Below, one piece after another: positions 19,594 through 28,810 of a DNA stretch of 64,000 nucleotides. The DNA comes from Comamonas testosteroni ATCC 11996 (lineage in GTDB: Bacteria > Pseudomonadota > Gammaproteobacteria > Burkholderiales > Burkholderiaceae_C): contig NZ_AHIL01000032.1 of assembly GCF_000241525.1 (NCBI RefSeq), forward strand, positions 1-64,000, given 5' to 3'. The first letter of the stretch is position 1; each line of letters starts with the position of its first letter. A program made the position numbers and the translations under genes. The notes beneath the pieces are model-generated. The model saw only the letters and a list, made by a program, of their open reading frames with translations. It was not told where the DNA came from and did no database searches.

Positions 19594-22293
19594 TCAGGAT
19601 GCGTCGCCGGACTCGGCTGTGCCTTCTTCGGAGCCGGCGCTGCCGGAGTCCTCGGCTTCGCCATCCTCGCCGGCACTGTCGTTGGCATCATTTTCGACGA
19701 TGCGCTGCAGACCGATGAGCTTGGCACCTTCGTCCAGATTGATCAGCGTCACGCCCTGTGTGGCGCGGCCCAGCTCGCGGATTTCCGCAACCCGGGTACG
19801 CACCAGCACGCCGGTGTCGGTAATCAGCATGATCTCGTCCTCGGGCGCCACCAGGGTGGCAGCCACGACCTTGCCGTTGCGCTCGGACTGCTGGATTGCA
19901 ATCATGCCCTTGGTGCCACGGCCGTGACGGGTGTATTCGCTAATGGCAGTGCGCTTGCCGTAGCCGTTTTCGGTGGCGGTCAGCACGCTTTGCGAACCCG
20001 CCACCACGTTGCCCGTGCCGTCGTCGGCCTCGGCGACCAGCATTGCGATCACGTTCTGATGCTCTTCGATGTTCATGCCACGCACGCCGCGCGCATTGCG
20101 GCCCATGGGGCGCACATCGTTCTCGTCAAAGCGCACGGCCTTGCCGCCGTCGCTGAACAGCATCACATCGTGCTTGCCGTCGGTCAGTGCGGCGCCGATC
20201 AGGTAGTCGCCTTCGTCCAGGCCCACGGCAATGATGCCGGCCTTACGCGGGTTGCTGAACTCGGTCAGCGCCGTCTTCTTGACGGTGCCCATGCTGGTGG
20301 CCATGAAGACGAAGTGATCTTCGGGGAAGCTGCGGTTTTCGCCGGTCAGCGGCAGCACCACGTTGATCTTCTCGCCTTCCTGCAGCGGGAACATGTTGAC
20401 GATGGGGCGACCACGCGAGCCACGCGAGCCCGATGGCACTTCCCAGACCTTGAGCCAGTACATACGGCCGCGGTTGGAGAAGCACAGCAGGTAGTCGTGC
20501 GTGTTGGCAATGAAGAGCTGGTCGATCCAGTCGTCTTCTTTGGTGGCCGTGGCCTGCTTGCCGCGGCCGCCGCGCTTTTGCGAGCGGTACTCGGACAAGG
20601 GCTGGCTCTTGATGTAGCCGGTGTGCGAGAGCGTCACCACCATGTCGGTGGGCGTGATCAGGTCTTCGGTGGACAGGTCCTGCGCGCTGTACTCCACGGT
20701 GGAGCGACGCTCGCCCTTCTTGGACTGACCGAACTCGGCCTTCACGGCGTTGAGTTCTTCGCCAATGATGATGGAGACGCGCTCGGGCTTGGCCAGGATG
20801 TCCAGCAGGTCTTCGATGACCGACATGACGTCCTTGTACTCGGCCACGATCTTGTCTTGCTCAAGGCCTGTCAGGCGTTGCAGACGCATCTGCAGAATTT
20901 CCTGGGCCTGGGTTTCGGACAGGCGGTACAGGCCGTTTTGCTGCATGCCGAATTCGACTTCCAGGCCCTCGGGGCGATAGTCGTCGGCATTGACCACACC
21001 GCCGTCGGTGCGCGTGCGGGTGAGCATCTCGCGCACCAGCTTGCTGTCCCAGGATTTTTCCATCAGCGCGGCCTTGGCCACAGGAGGTGTGGGAGCGTTG
21101 CGGATGATGGCGATGAAGTCGTCGATATTGGCCAGTGCGACGGCCAGACCTTCCAGCACATGGCCGCGGTCGCGCGCCTTGCGCAGCTCGAACACGGTGC
21201 GGCGGGTCACCACTTCGCGGCGGTGCTCCAGGAAGACCTGGATCAGATCCTTCAGGTTGCACAGCTTGGGCTGGCCGTTGACCAGCGCCACCATGTTCAT
21301 GCCGAAGGTGTCTTGCAGCTGGGTCAGCTTGTAGAGGTTGTTGAGCACCACCTCGGGCACTTCGCCGCGCTTCAATTCGATCACCAGGCGCATGCCGGAC
21401 TTGTCCGACTCGTCCTGAATATGGCTGATGCCCTCGATCTTCTTTTCGTGCACCAGCTCGGCCATGCGCTCCTGCAGCGTCTTCTTGTTGACCTGATAGG
21501 GCAGCTCGTCAACGATGATGGACTGGCGCTGGCCCTTGTCGATGTCCTCGAAGTGGCACTTGGCACGCATCACCACGCGGCCACGGCCGGTGCGGTAGCC
21601 TTCCTTGACGCCGTTGATGCCGTAGATGATGCCGGCCGTGGGGAAGTCGGGCGCGGGAATGATCTCCATCAGCTCGTCGATGGAAGCCTCGGGGTTCTGC
21701 AGCAAATGCAGGCAGCCGTCCACTACCTCATTGAGGTTGTGCGGCGGGATATTCGTGGCCATGCCCACGGCAATACCCGAGGAGCCGTTGACCAGCAGGT
21801 TAGGCAGGCGGCTTGGCAGCACCAGTGGCTCGCTCTCGGAGCCGTCGTAGTTAGGGCCGAAGTCCACGGTCTCCTTGTCGATGTCGCCCAGCATTTCATG
21901 AGCGATCTTGGAGAGGCGGATTTCCGTGTAACGCATGGCGGCGGCGCTGTCGCCGTCCACCGAGCCGAAGTTGCCCTGGCCATCGACCAGCATGTGGCGC
22001 AGCGAGAAGTCCTGCGCCATACGCACGATGGTGTCATATACCGCGCTGTCGCCGTGAGGGTGGTATTTACCGATCACGTCACCGACGATACGCGCCGACT
22101 TCTTGTAGGGGCGGTTCCAGTCGTTATTGAGTTCGTGCATGGCGTACAGAACGCGGCGGTGCACGGGCTTGAGGCCATCACGCGCATCAGGAAGCGCCCG
22201 GCCCACGATCACGCTCATGGCGTAATCGAGATAACTGCGACGCATCTCCTCTTCAAGGCTGATGGGCAGAGTTTCTTTAGCAAACTGGGTCAT
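19594..22293 (-). CDS. gyrA: DNA gyrase subunit A
   Basis: An 899-residue type II topoisomerase subunit. The N-terminal breakage domain contains [16 protein letters not shown], the quinolone region [13 protein letters not shown], and [12 protein letters not shown] with the catalytic Tyr. The C-terminal wrapping domain has six blades with the GyrA-box QKRGGRGK. The quinolone-determining Ser and Asp are present (GDSAVYD), the sensitive-type residues. The C-terminus is an acidic tail rich in Glu, Asp, Gly and Ser. The ompA-like gene is divergent upstream. Confidence 0.98.
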   Translation of the reverse strand: MTQFAKETLPISLEEEMRRSYLDYAMSVIVGRALPDARDGLKPVHRRVLYAMHELNNDWNRPYKKSARIVGDVIGKYHPHGDSAVYDTIVRMAQDFSLRHMLVDGQGNFGSVDGDSAAAMRYTEIRLSKIAHEMLGDIDKETVDFGPNYDGSESEPLVLPSRLPNLLVNGSSGIAVGMATNIPPHNLNEVVDGCLHLLQNPEASIDELMEIIPAPDFPTAGIIYGINGVKEGYRTGRGRVVMRAKCHFEDIDKGQRQSIIVDELPYQVNKKTLQERMAELVHEKKIEGISHIQDESDKSGMRLVIELKRGEVPEVVLNNLYKLTQLQDTFGMNMVALVNGQPKLCNLKDLIQVFLEHRREVVTRRTVFELRKARDRGHVLEGLAVALANIDDFIAIIRNAPTPPVAKAALMEKSWDSKLVREMLTRTRTDGGVVNADDYRPEGLEVEFGMQQNGLYRLSETQAQEILQMRLQRLTGLEQDKIVAEYKDVMSVIEDLLDILAKPERVSIIIGEELNAVKAEFGQSKKGERRSTVEYSAQDLSTEDLITPTDMVVTLSHTGYIKSQPLSEYRSQKRGGRGKQATATKEDDWIDQLFIANTHDYLLCFSNRGRMYWLKVWEVPSGSRGSRGRPIVNMFPLQEGEKINVVLPLTGENRSFPEDHFVFMATSMGTVKKTALTEFSNPRKAGIIAVGLDEGDYLIGAALTDGKHDVMLFSDGGKAVRFDENDVRPMGRNARGVRGMNIEEHQNVIAMLVAEADDGTGNVVAGSQSVLTATENGYGKRTAISEYTRHGRGTKGMIAIQQSERNGKVVAATLVAPEDEIMLITDTGVLVRTRVAEIRELGRATQGVTLINLDEGAKLIGLQRIVENDANDSAGEDGEAEDSGSAGSEEGTAESGDAS

Positions 22294-22404
22294 GTCTAGT
22301 GATACTTTGACGGCTGGAAAACAGCCATTTTAGGTCGAATGGCGTGTGGCAGCAGAGCAACATAACTGAGGAATTACATAGCTGTCCTACTTGTTGGTGC
22401 CTAG

Positions 22405-22434
22405 TTGACAACACTCTTGCATGTTACGTATGGC
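22405..22434 (+). promoter_or_regulatory. Candidate sigma-70 promoter for the OmpA-family gene
   Basis: TTGACA (22405-22410) is followed after 18 bases by TATGGC (22429-22434), a perfect -35 and moderate -10. The start codon is about 90 bases downstream, leaving a long leader. Assignment is by eye only. Confidence 0.45.
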
Positions 22435-22522
22435 ACAATCATTTCAACGTTTTTGGTGATGGTCACTGATGACGTCCACAGATTCGCAGCCCTGCTGCGG
22501 CTTTTTCCCCAAGAGGAGAACC

Positions 22523-23167
22523 ATGAAGAAACTGAACAAAGTGGCGATGTTGTTTGCCTCTGCTGCCCTCGTGACAGCCGCTGGCGCACAAGTGAAGGCT
22601 GCTGACGGTGGCAAGACTATCGACAACTGGCAAAACGGCACCAGCGAACTGGTGTGGAAGAACGGCACGAACGAACTGTGCTGGCGCGATGCCAACTGGA
22701 CTCCTGCTACTGCCGCTGTTGATTGCGACGGTGCTCTGAAGGCCCAGGTTGCTGCTCCCGCTCCCGCCGTTGTGCCTCCCGCTCCTGTGGCTCCCCAGCC
22801 TGCAGTGGCATCTAAGGTTACCTACTCTGCTGACGCTTTCTTCGACTTCGACAAGTCCGTGCTGAAGCCCGCAGGCAAGGCTAAGCTGGATGACCTGACC
22901 GGCAAGATCAAGGACATCAACCTGGAAGTCATCATCGCCGTGGGTCACACCGACTCCATCGGTTCCGATGCTTACAACCAGAAGCTGTCGGTGCGTCGCG
23001 CTGAAGCTGTGAAGGCTTATCTGGTGTCCAAGGGCATCGAAAAGAGCCGCGTGTACACCGAAGGCAAGGGCAAGAAGCAACCCGTGGCAGACAACAAGAC
23101 TGCTGCTGGTCGCGCTCAAAACCGTCGCGTGGAAATCGAAGTTGTGGGCACCAAGGCTGCTCAGTAA
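22523..23167 (+). CDS. OmpA-family outer membrane protein
   Basis: A 214-residue protein. A Sec signal peptide (MKKLNKVAMLFASAALVTAA, cleavage near residue 22-27), a short Trp-rich segment, an Ala/Pro linker (PAPAVVPPAPVAPQP), then a C-terminal OmpA peptidoglycan-binding domain (FDFDKSVLKPAGKAKLDDLT, GHTDSIGSDAYNQKLSVRRA and NRRVEIEV). No beta-barrel of normal size is present, so it is a short OmpA-like peptidoglycan-associated protein. The ATG at 22523 follows AAGAGGAGAACC, a strong ribosome site, and starts the signal peptide. Confidence 0.92.
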   Translation: MKKLNKVAMLFASAALVTAAGAQVKAADGGKTIDNWQNGTSELVWKNGTNELCWRDANWTPATAAVDCDGALKAQVAAPAPAVVPPAPVAPQPAVASKVTYSADAFFDFDKSVLKPAGKAKLDDLTGKIKDINLEVIIAVGHTDSIGSDAYNQKLSVRRAEAVKAYLVSKGIEKSRVYTEGKGKKQPVADNKTAAGRAQNRRVEIEVVGTKAAQ

Positions 23168-23185
23168 TCTTTCGATTGCTACACA

Positions 23186-23211
23186 AAAAGCCCCGGTAAC
23201 GGGGCTTTTTT
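23186..23211 (+). terminator. Terminator downstream of the OmpA-family gene
   Basis: AAAAGCCCCG-GTAA-CGGGGCTTTTTTT: perfect stem and a seven-base T run. Confidence 0.9.
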
Positions 23212-23250
23212 TATGCCTGATCCATCGCGGTAATCGCGGACAATTGCACC

Positions 23251-23964
23251 ATGAGCAACACTATCAATGCCGACCCGGCAGAACTGGAAAAATTCTCCAG
23301 CCTGGCCCATCGCTGGTGGGATCCCGAGAGTGAATTCAAGCCACTGCATCAGATCAACCCCCTGAGACTGGACTGGATCAACGCCCAGGCGCCCCTGGCG
23401 AACCAGCGTGTTCTGGATGTGGGCTGTGGCGGAGGCATTTTGGCGGACTCCATGGCGCGCAAAGGTGCCAAGGTGGTGGGTATCGATCTGGCAACCAAGG
23501 CTTTGCGCGTCGCGCAGTTGCATGCTCTGGAGGCGGGAACGCCCAATATTCAATACCATGAGGTCAGTGTCGAGCAGCTGGCGCAGGAGCAGCCGGCCAG
23601 TTTTGATGTGGTGACCTGTATGGAAATGCTGGAGCATGTGCCCGATCCTGCGTCCATCGTGCGGGCATGTGCACAGCTGGTCAAGCCTGGCGGCTGGGTG
23701 TTTTTTTCCACCATCAATCGCAATGCCAAGGCTTTTGCGCTGGCGATCGTGGCTGCCGAATACATGCTCAAGATGATTCCCAAAGGCACTCATGAGTACG
23801 CCAAGTTGCTGCGCCCCAGCGAGTTGGCTCGCTTTGTGCGCGAAGCCGGCCTGGATGTGCAAGGCAGCAAAGGCATGGAGCACAACCCAATCTCGGGCCG
23901 CTATTGGCTCAGCAATGACACCTCGGTCAATTACATGCTGGCAACACGCCGCCCTCAGGAGTGA
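23251..23964 (+). CDS. ubiG: Bifunctional 3-demethylubiquinol / polyprenyl-dihydroxybenzoate O-methyltransferase UbiG
   Basis: A 237-residue SAM-dependent methyltransferase. It starts with the [20 protein letters not shown] segment and has the SAM site [19 protein letters not shown] and the acidic post-I region [11 protein letters not shown]. UbiG methylates two intermediates of ubiquinone synthesis. The stop overlaps the region of the next start (GTGACAGCCATG), and AGGAG lies between, so the pair is a likely operon with gph. Confidence 0.95.
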   Translation: MSNTINADPAELEKFSSLAHRWWDPESEFKPLHQINPLRLDWINAQAPLANQRVLDVGCGGGILADSMARKGAKVVGIDLATKALRVAQLHALEAGTPNIQYHEVSVEQLAQEQPASFDVVTCMEMLEHVPDPASIVRACAQLVKPGGWVFFSTINRNAKAFALAIVAAEYMLKMIPKGTHEYAKLLRPSELARFVREAGLDVQGSKGMEHNPISGRYWLSNDTSVNYMLATRRPQE

Positions 23965-23969
23965 CAGCC

Positions 23970-24629
23970 ATGTGGAAGCACGTTAGAGCCGTTCTTTTTG
24001 ATCTGGATGGCACTTTGATCGACAGCGCTCCTGATCTGGGTGCTGCAGCGGACAAGATGCGTGTGGATCGCGGCATGCCGTCGCTGCCGCTCCATGCCTA
24101 CCGCCATATGGCCGGGGCTGGGGCTCGTGGAATGCTGGGTATTGCGTTCGGTATGACGCCAGAGTCTGCAGGATTTGCGGAAATGCGCGAGGAGTTCTTT
24201 CGCAATTACGAGCAATGCATGACCGAGCGCACCTATGCTTTTGAGGGCGTACCGGAGCTGATCCAGGCATTGGAGGCTGGCCCGTTGTTGTGGGGGGTTG
24301 TGACCAACAAGTCCATGCGCTTCACTGACCCGTTGACCCGTCAGATGCCCTTGTTTGCTCAGGCTGCGGCCGTGGTGAGCGGGGACACGACGCCGCATTC
24401 CAAGCCGCACCCCGAGCCTCTGTTTGAAGCCGCGCGACGCATGCAGATTGCTCCCGAGCATTGCATCTATGTCGGAGATGATGAGCGCGATATCCAGGCG
24501 GGTGCAGCAGCGGGCATGAAAACTGTAGCTGCACGCTATGGCTACCTGGGTGCGACAGCAGATACGGTTCATTGGGGTGCCGATGCGCATATCAATTCAC
24601 CACTTGAGCTGTTGAAGTTGCTGGGATGA
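23970..24629 (+). CDS. gph: HAD-family phosphatase, phosphoglycolate phosphatase type
   Basis: A 219-residue HAD hydrolase. Motif I LFDLDGTLIDSAPDL carries the nucleophile Asp, motif II is GVVTNK, and motif IV is YVGDDERDIQAG. The position next to ubiG is shared with Gph and, in pseudomonads, with the N-acetylmuramate 6-phosphate phosphatase MupP; either substrate is possible. I choose the ATG at 23970 (AGGAG eight bases upstream); a GTG three codons earlier overlaps the ubiG stop. Confidence 0.85.
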   Translation: MWKHVRAVLFDLDGTLIDSAPDLGAAADKMRVDRGMPSLPLHAYRHMAGAGARGMLGIAFGMTPESAGFAEMREEFFRNYEQCMTERTYAFEGVPELIQALEAGPLLWGVVTNKSMRFTDPLTRQMPLFAQAAAVVSGDTTPHSKPHPEPLFEAARRMQIAPEHCIYVGDDERDIQAGAAAGMKTVAARYGYLGATADTVHWGADAHINSPLELLKLLG

Positions 24630-24648
24630 GGCTAGAATAGGCAACTAA

Positions 24649-25025
24649 GGGGCTGTCCTGGTTTCGACGTGGGTTCGGGACCGGTGCGGTGCATGTCGAG
24701 CTTGAGTGACGCTCGTAAATCTCCATTCAAAAAACTAACTGCAAACGACGAACGTTTCGCACTCGCCGCTTAATCCGGTGAGCCTTGCAACAGCACGCTA
24801 GTGGGCTGGGCAAGGGGGTAGCAATACCTCCCGGCTGCAAGGGAATTTTCATTAGCTGGCTGGATACCGGGCTTCTTGGTATTTGGCGAGATTTTAGGAA
24901 GCTGGCTACCCAAGCAGCGTGTGCCTGCGGGGTTTGGGTGGCGAGATTTAAAACAGAGCACTAAACATGTAGATCTGTCCGGCGAAGGCTTACGGACGCG
25001 GGTTCAATTCCCGCCAGCTCCACCA
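24649..25025 (+). ncRNA. ssrA: Transfer-messenger RNA (tmRNA)
   Basis: The 5' end GGGGCTGTCCTGGTTTCGAC and the 3' end GGTTCAATTCCCGCCAGCTC followed by CACCA form the tRNA-Ala-like domain. The tag frame runs 24741-24773 and encodes ANDERFALAA then stop, resuming at GCA. tmRNA rescues stalled ribosomes by tagging and releasing the nascent protein. TTGAAG (24612) and TAGAAT (24633) upstream could be the promoter. A P4-type integrase follows the 3' end, so this gene is the island's attachment site; the 3' end is intact. Confidence 0.96.
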
Positions 25026-25036
25026 TTCACCCATCC

Positions 25037-25076
25037 AAAGGGGTTCAATGAAGTTCATTGAACCCCTTTTTCTTTT
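25037..25076 (+). terminator. Terminator downstream of ssrA
   Basis: AAGGGGTTCAATGA / TCATTGAACCCCTT with a very small loop and a long T-rich tail (TTTTTCTTTTT). Confidence 0.9.
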
Positions 25077-25140
25077 TGTAAATCAACAACTTATCGTCTT
25101 TTTATGTCTTAAGTGATTTCACTGCTGCTAATGCATACAT

Positions 25141-25285
25141 GGGGAACAGTTGGGGGAACAGGTGGGGGTAATGGTAAATTTACCCACTATTGTTCCCCCT
25201 TTCCCCTCTGGGGGAGGTCTTTTTGAGAGGATTTGTTCCCCCTATGTTGACTGATGCACAGTGCCGAAATGCAGTCTGTTCCCCC
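25141..25285. repeat. Array of GGGGGAACA/TGTTCCCCC repeats around the integrase start
   Basis: GGGGAACA at 25141 and GGGGGAACA at 25152 point one way; TGTTCCCCC at 25191, 25234 and 25277 points the other. A perfect palindrome GGTAAATTTACC (25173-25184) lies between. The array straddles the first codons of the integrase, consistent with arm-type sites for the integrase or an AlpA/RDF-type factor, or with autoregulation. Function is inferred. Confidence 0.5.
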
Positions 25286-26494
25286 GGCGCAAAGCGAGAG
25301 CGTTTTTCCGATGCAGGTGGCCTGTACCTTGAGGTCAGTCCTGCAGGGTCTCGGCGCTGGTTCTGGAAGTATCGAAAAGACGGCAAAGAAAAGCGTCTGG
25401 CGCTTGGCAGCTATCCGGAGGTTAGCTTGACAGCTGCTCGGAAGGCCAGGGATGTCGCTCGGCTGCAGAAGTCAGAAGGCGTTGATCCGGCCAATGCACG
25501 TAAGCTGGAAAAGTTGGTCAACCCAACGGGTGTTGCTGACACATTTAAAGCTGTGGCGCTGGAGTGGTATGGCAAGCAGGTGCCACGCTGGAGTCCTGGT
25601 CACGCGGAGCGAATGCATCGTCAACTGGAGCGCGACTTGTTCCCGTGGATTGGTGATCGGGAAATGACGCAGATTCAGCCCATGGAATTACTCGCGGTGC
25701 TGCAGAAAGTGGAGGCGCGTGGGGCTGTGGAGACCGCTGACCGCGCACTGATGTTGGCGCGGCAGGTCTGGCGCTACTGGTTGCCAACTGCCAGCAATAC
25801 TCAGCGTGACATCACCGAAGGTCTGAAAGCTCGATTGACACCATATCGAGGCACGAACTTTCCTGCCATTGTGGAGCCCCAGCGCTTCGGGGAACTTCTG
25901 CGTGCCATGTACGCCTATAAGGGTGGCCCCTTTGTGCGCACTGCGCTTTTGCTTGCCCCATTGCTTTACCAGCGCCCTGGCAATCTTCGGATGATGGAGT
26001 GGGGTGAATTGGATCTTGATGCTTCGCTTTGGACCATCCCCAGCGTCAAGATGAAGCGCACGGTACAGGAAAAGGAAAATGGGGAGCCGCATGTGGTGCC
26101 GCTGCCAAAGCAAGCTGTGGCGATGCTGCGTGAATTGCTGCCGCTTAGTGGCCGTGGACGATATGTGTTCCCTGGTCAACGTGACCATGACCGTCCTATG
26201 TCCGATAACTCTGTGCGTACAGCTCTCTACAGCCTGGGGTTTGGCGATGAGCAAAGCTGGCACGGCTTTCGTGCGAGTGCCAGAACCATGTTGGTCGATC
26301 AGCTAGACCTTGATCCGCTGGCGATTGAGGCTAATCTGGCGCATGCCGTCAAGGATGCCAATGGACGCAGCTATAACCGTACGAAGTACTTGGCAAAGCG
26401 CTTCGAACAGGTTCAACAGTGGGCTGATTACTTGGATCGCTTGCGTGAGGGTGCTGCCGTGATCGATTTTCCACAAAAAATCAAAGTTATGTGA
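25244..26494 (+). CDS. int: Tyrosine integrase, P4 type
   Basis: A 416-residue recombinase. The N-terminal DUF4102 domain (MLTDAQCRNAVCSPGAKRER, then DAGGLYLEVSPAGSRRWFWK) is followed by a core-binding domain and a catalytic domain with Arg I in YQRPGNLRMMEW, the HGFRAS box (HxxR) and the nucleophile Tyr in NRTKYL or the preceding SYNRT. It should integrate and excise the element at the 3' end of ssrA. The ATG at 25244 begins the DUF4102 homology; an in-frame TTG at 25190 is less likely. A 14-bp hairpin closes the gene. Codons are less GC-biased than the chromosome upstream. Confidence 0.93.
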   Translation: MLTDAQCRNAVCSPGAKRERFSDAGGLYLEVSPAGSRRWFWKYRKDGKEKRLALGSYPEVSLTAARKARDVARLQKSEGVDPANARKLEKLVNPTGVADTFKAVALEWYGKQVPRWSPGHAERMHRQLERDLFPWIGDREMTQIQPMELLAVLQKVEARGAVETADRALMLARQVWRYWLPTASNTQRDITEGLKARLTPYRGTNFPAIVEPQRFGELLRAMYAYKGGPFVRTALLLAPLLYQRPGNLRMMEWGELDLDASLWTIPSVKMKRTVQEKENGEPHVVPLPKQAVAMLRELLPLSGRGRYVFPGQRDHDRPMSDNSVRTALYSLGFGDEQSWHGFRASARTMLVDQLDLDPLAIEANLAHAVKDANGRSYNRTKYLAKRFEQVQQWADYLDRLREGAAVIDFPQKIKVM

Positions 26495-26526
26495 CACAAG
26501 CCAGCGCATAGGGCGCTGGCTTGTGT
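26494..26526. terminator. Hairpin between integrase and lipoprotein genes
   Basis: Perfect 14-base stem ACACAAGCCAGCGC/GCGCTGGCTTGTGT, loop of five, between convergent genes. No clear T run follows on either strand. Confidence 0.6.
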
Positions 26527-26542
26527 GTTATGGGTAGCTGCG

Positions 26543-27310
26543 TTAACTTGCGCTGAGTGCTCGCCAACCGTTTTCGGTCTTGCGCATCGTCACGGAGCCC
26601 TTCATCTGAATCTCGCGTGCTTCAAACCAGTGGCTGGGGTCATCGGTTTGGTTGGCAGCTTGTGCCTGGCCTTGCAACATGCTTTCTGTGAATTTGTACG
26701 AAGTACTAGGGCAGCCTTGGCGATAGAACTTGTAGACTGCAGATCCTTCATTGGTCAGGAGTTCTGGGCGCTGTGTATTTGAAAGCTCTGCAGACCATGC
26801 AGCTTTCAGAGCTTCGAGTTGCTCCTGTTTTTGAAAGATGATGGCTGGGCGTTGTTGATTGCGGCTTTCGATAGCTGCCTCATAGGCCGCTTGTTGATCA
26901 GGTGTCAGGTAGAAAGAATGACCTGTTGTGGAGAACGCATTTTGCCTAGGCGATGGCACATTGCGATCAAACTCCCGTTCCAGTGCCAAGATTTCCTCTT
27001 TCAGTGCCTCTACTTCGCCGTAATGTTGCTTTGACTCTTCTTGGTGTAGTTGGCTTGCCGCTTTCTCTGTCTCCCAGATCTGTTTCATTGCTTGGAGTTT
27101 GCTTGCGTCCTTGAGCGTAATGCCATAGTTGTATTCCACTCGGTAGTAGCCGTCCTCCTCGTAGCCGTTGGTCTTTTTGATGTCAACTACTTCTATGTTC
27201 TGGCAACTGGCGAATTTGGGTTCGAGAAATTTTTCAACATCACTTGTGCTGGGCGAAGAGTTGCAGCCAGCCAAGGCCAAGGCTGAGCAAAGTAGTAGTA
27301 GCTTTTTCAT
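26543..27310 (-). CDS. Predicted lipoprotein of unknown function
   Basis: A 255-residue protein with a type II signal peptide ending LALAGC (Cys16), so likely anchored in the inner or outer membrane. A middle coiled coil (QLHQEESKQHYGEVEALKEE, with Glu/Lys/Gln-rich sequence on either side) spans about residues 85-125. No domain recognised. Accessory gene on the ssrA island next to the integrase; homology search would show whether it is a conserved passenger. Confidence 0.7.
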   Translation of the reverse strand: MKKLLLLCSALALAGCNSSPSTSDVEKFLEPKFASCQNIEVVDIKKTNGYEEDGYYRVEYNYGITLKDASKLQAMKQIWETEKAASQLHQEESKQHYGEVEALKEEILALEREFDRNVPSPRQNAFSTTGHSFYLTPDQQAAYEAAIESRNQQRPAIIFQKQEQLEALKAAWSAELSNTQRPELLTNEGSAVYKFYRQGCPSTSYKFTESMLQGQAQAANQTDDPSHWFEAREIQMKGSVTMRKTENGWRALSAS

Positions 27311-27382
27311 ATATCCCTCTCTTCGGTCTAGATAACGAATTGGAAATTTGGACCTGCCTCCAAGGAAGCGTAGGTGTGTGCT

Positions 27383-27560
27383 TTAGGGTGATTGCCGATT
27401 GATGCCTTGCAGGTAGTGCGGTGTCCAAGCCGCAGTAATGCGCAAAACCTTCCTGAGAAAACCCTCGCGCGCTTCGGCACTCACGCACGGCCTGCCCAAA
27501 TGCCTTGAGCACTGGAGATCGGTCTGCATTGGTCATTGGTTTGCTTGCCATAGGACGCAA
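27383..27560 (-). pseudogene. Remnant of an XRE-family regulator
   Basis: The frame starts MASKPMTNADRSPVLKAFGQ and then reads AVRECRSARGFSQEGFAHYC, the N-terminal half of a Cro/C1-type helix-turn-helix. After GLDT the frame changes: the expected YLQGINRQSP continuation, ending in a stop, is found in another frame within the same stretch. This points to a frameshift inside the helix-turn-helix, leaving a short dead fragment. It overlaps no other gene. Comparison to an intact relative would confirm. Confidence 0.5.
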
Positions 27561-27669
27561 TGGTTACGATTCGTAGCATGCTTGGCCACAGTGCAAAAGC
27601 ACACGGTGATAGCGATCACGGTGTTTAGAAACACTGCTTCAAGTACTACGGCCACAACAGCCACTGCTT

Positions 27670-28728
27670 TTACGGATACGGACTTTGCGTACCATTTCGC
27701 TGTCTGGCCTGGGTGATAGGGGGCCAGTGCTCATTGGCTGCAGCTGTAGTAGGGGCGGTGGATATGTCGCTTTCTTCGGTATAAAACTCCTCCACAATCT
27801 CAACCACCTCATCGGGTGCATCTTCAAAGTTGCCATTGGCAAAGCCCTGTCGTGCGGCCCCGTCCAAGGCAGACTGATCAAACCCAGCTGACAAGCGCTC
27901 AGCCGCCAAGGTGTGAGCTTGCCCAATCGCCTCGTTCAAAGAAGCACCAGAACGCACCACCAAGTCCGCGTAATAAATGGCCGATCGATGCGACTGCGTG
28001 GTGGACTTACCCCGCAGCTTGAGCTCCAGGGGCATGCAGGCCAGGTGCCCGCCAGAGACTGCAGCGAAGTACTGCAGCCGTGCTGCCAGAGTGCGAATGC
28101 TGTTGAAGCCCGTGGTGCGAAACACAAAGCTGCCCAGCTCATCGCTGTCGCCAATACTCACATTCAAGCGGCCATAGGGCTTGCAATGGCCCATGCCAAA
28201 TCGACACGCATCGGGACCCGGGCAGGCCAACTCCTCCAGACCTTTATCTGTCACGCGCTTGCAGCTCTCGCCATTGCCCACGCACAGCGGGCGAGCTGTG
28301 CTGCGATCAAACATGCAGTAATCAGCTCGGAGGTTCAAATCTGGATCGTTGAACAGCACCCGCACTGGGATGCTGCGCAGCTTGCGCCTTGCCGTGCTCG
28401 GTGCAGCCGTTGGCGTATCTGCCACACCCATCTTGTCTTTGAGCGAGCGTTTGCCTTGCCGAGCAGGGGCTTGGTCTGTGTCACTTTCACTTTCTGCATC
28501 GGAAGGCTGCTGGCCTTCTTTTATGCCGCCGGAAACTTGACCAGGTGCTTGGCTCTGGCGCAAAGCCTCATCCAAAGGGTGTAGCACCCACTGGCCCCGC
28601 TGCTGCACCTGCGTGGTGATGGTGAACTCATCGTCCTTTTCTGGCAGACGCTTGCCGTTCTTCTCCACCACCTTGCCAATCGAAATCCTGCCAATCACAG
28701 GCGGGGTGATCATCAAACCTTTGATCAT
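27670..28728 (-). CDS. Gp3-like recombination directionality factor / metal-binding protein
   Basis: A 352-residue protein starting MIKGLMITPPVIGRISIGKV, the start shared by Gp3-like recombination directionality proteins and 'hydrolase or metal-binding' proteins of proteobacterial integrative elements. It has a Cys-rich segment (CMFDRSTARPLCVGNGESC then CPGPDACRFGMGHC) that may bind metal. A GGAG site precedes the ATG; the frame is open four codons upstream from a TTG. It heads a minus-strand block with YqaJ and DUF932 genes, a recurring module of such elements. Confidence 0.7.
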   Translation of the reverse strand: MIKGLMITPPVIGRISIGKVVEKNGKRLPEKDDEFTITTQVQQRGQWVLHPLDEALRQSQAPGQVSGGIKEGQQPSDAESESDTDQAPARQGKRSLKDKMGVADTPTAAPSTARRKLRSIPVRVLFNDPDLNLRADYCMFDRSTARPLCVGNGESCKRVTDKGLEELACPGPDACRFGMGHCKPYGRLNVSIGDSDELGSFVFRTTGFNSIRTLAARLQYFAAVSGGHLACMPLELKLRGKSTTQSHRSAIYYADLVVRSGASLNEAIGQAHTLAAERLSAGFDQSALDGAARQGFANGNFEDAPDEVVEIVEEFYTEESDISTAPTTAAANEHWPPITQARQRNGTQSPYP

Positions 28729-28810
28729 GTTTTGCTCCAAAAAAAGCTCTCTGGGGCTGTGAACCGCAGAGAGCAGAGGGTAGGGGTGAAAGAGGGCCGT
28801 GAGTCACCGC

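Noticed and set aside
19495-22299. 934-residue open frame on the plus strand across gyrA
   Set aside because: It is antisense to the well-supported gyrA, with a His/Val/Gln-rich pattern typical of a reverse-complement shadow of a GC-rich gene.
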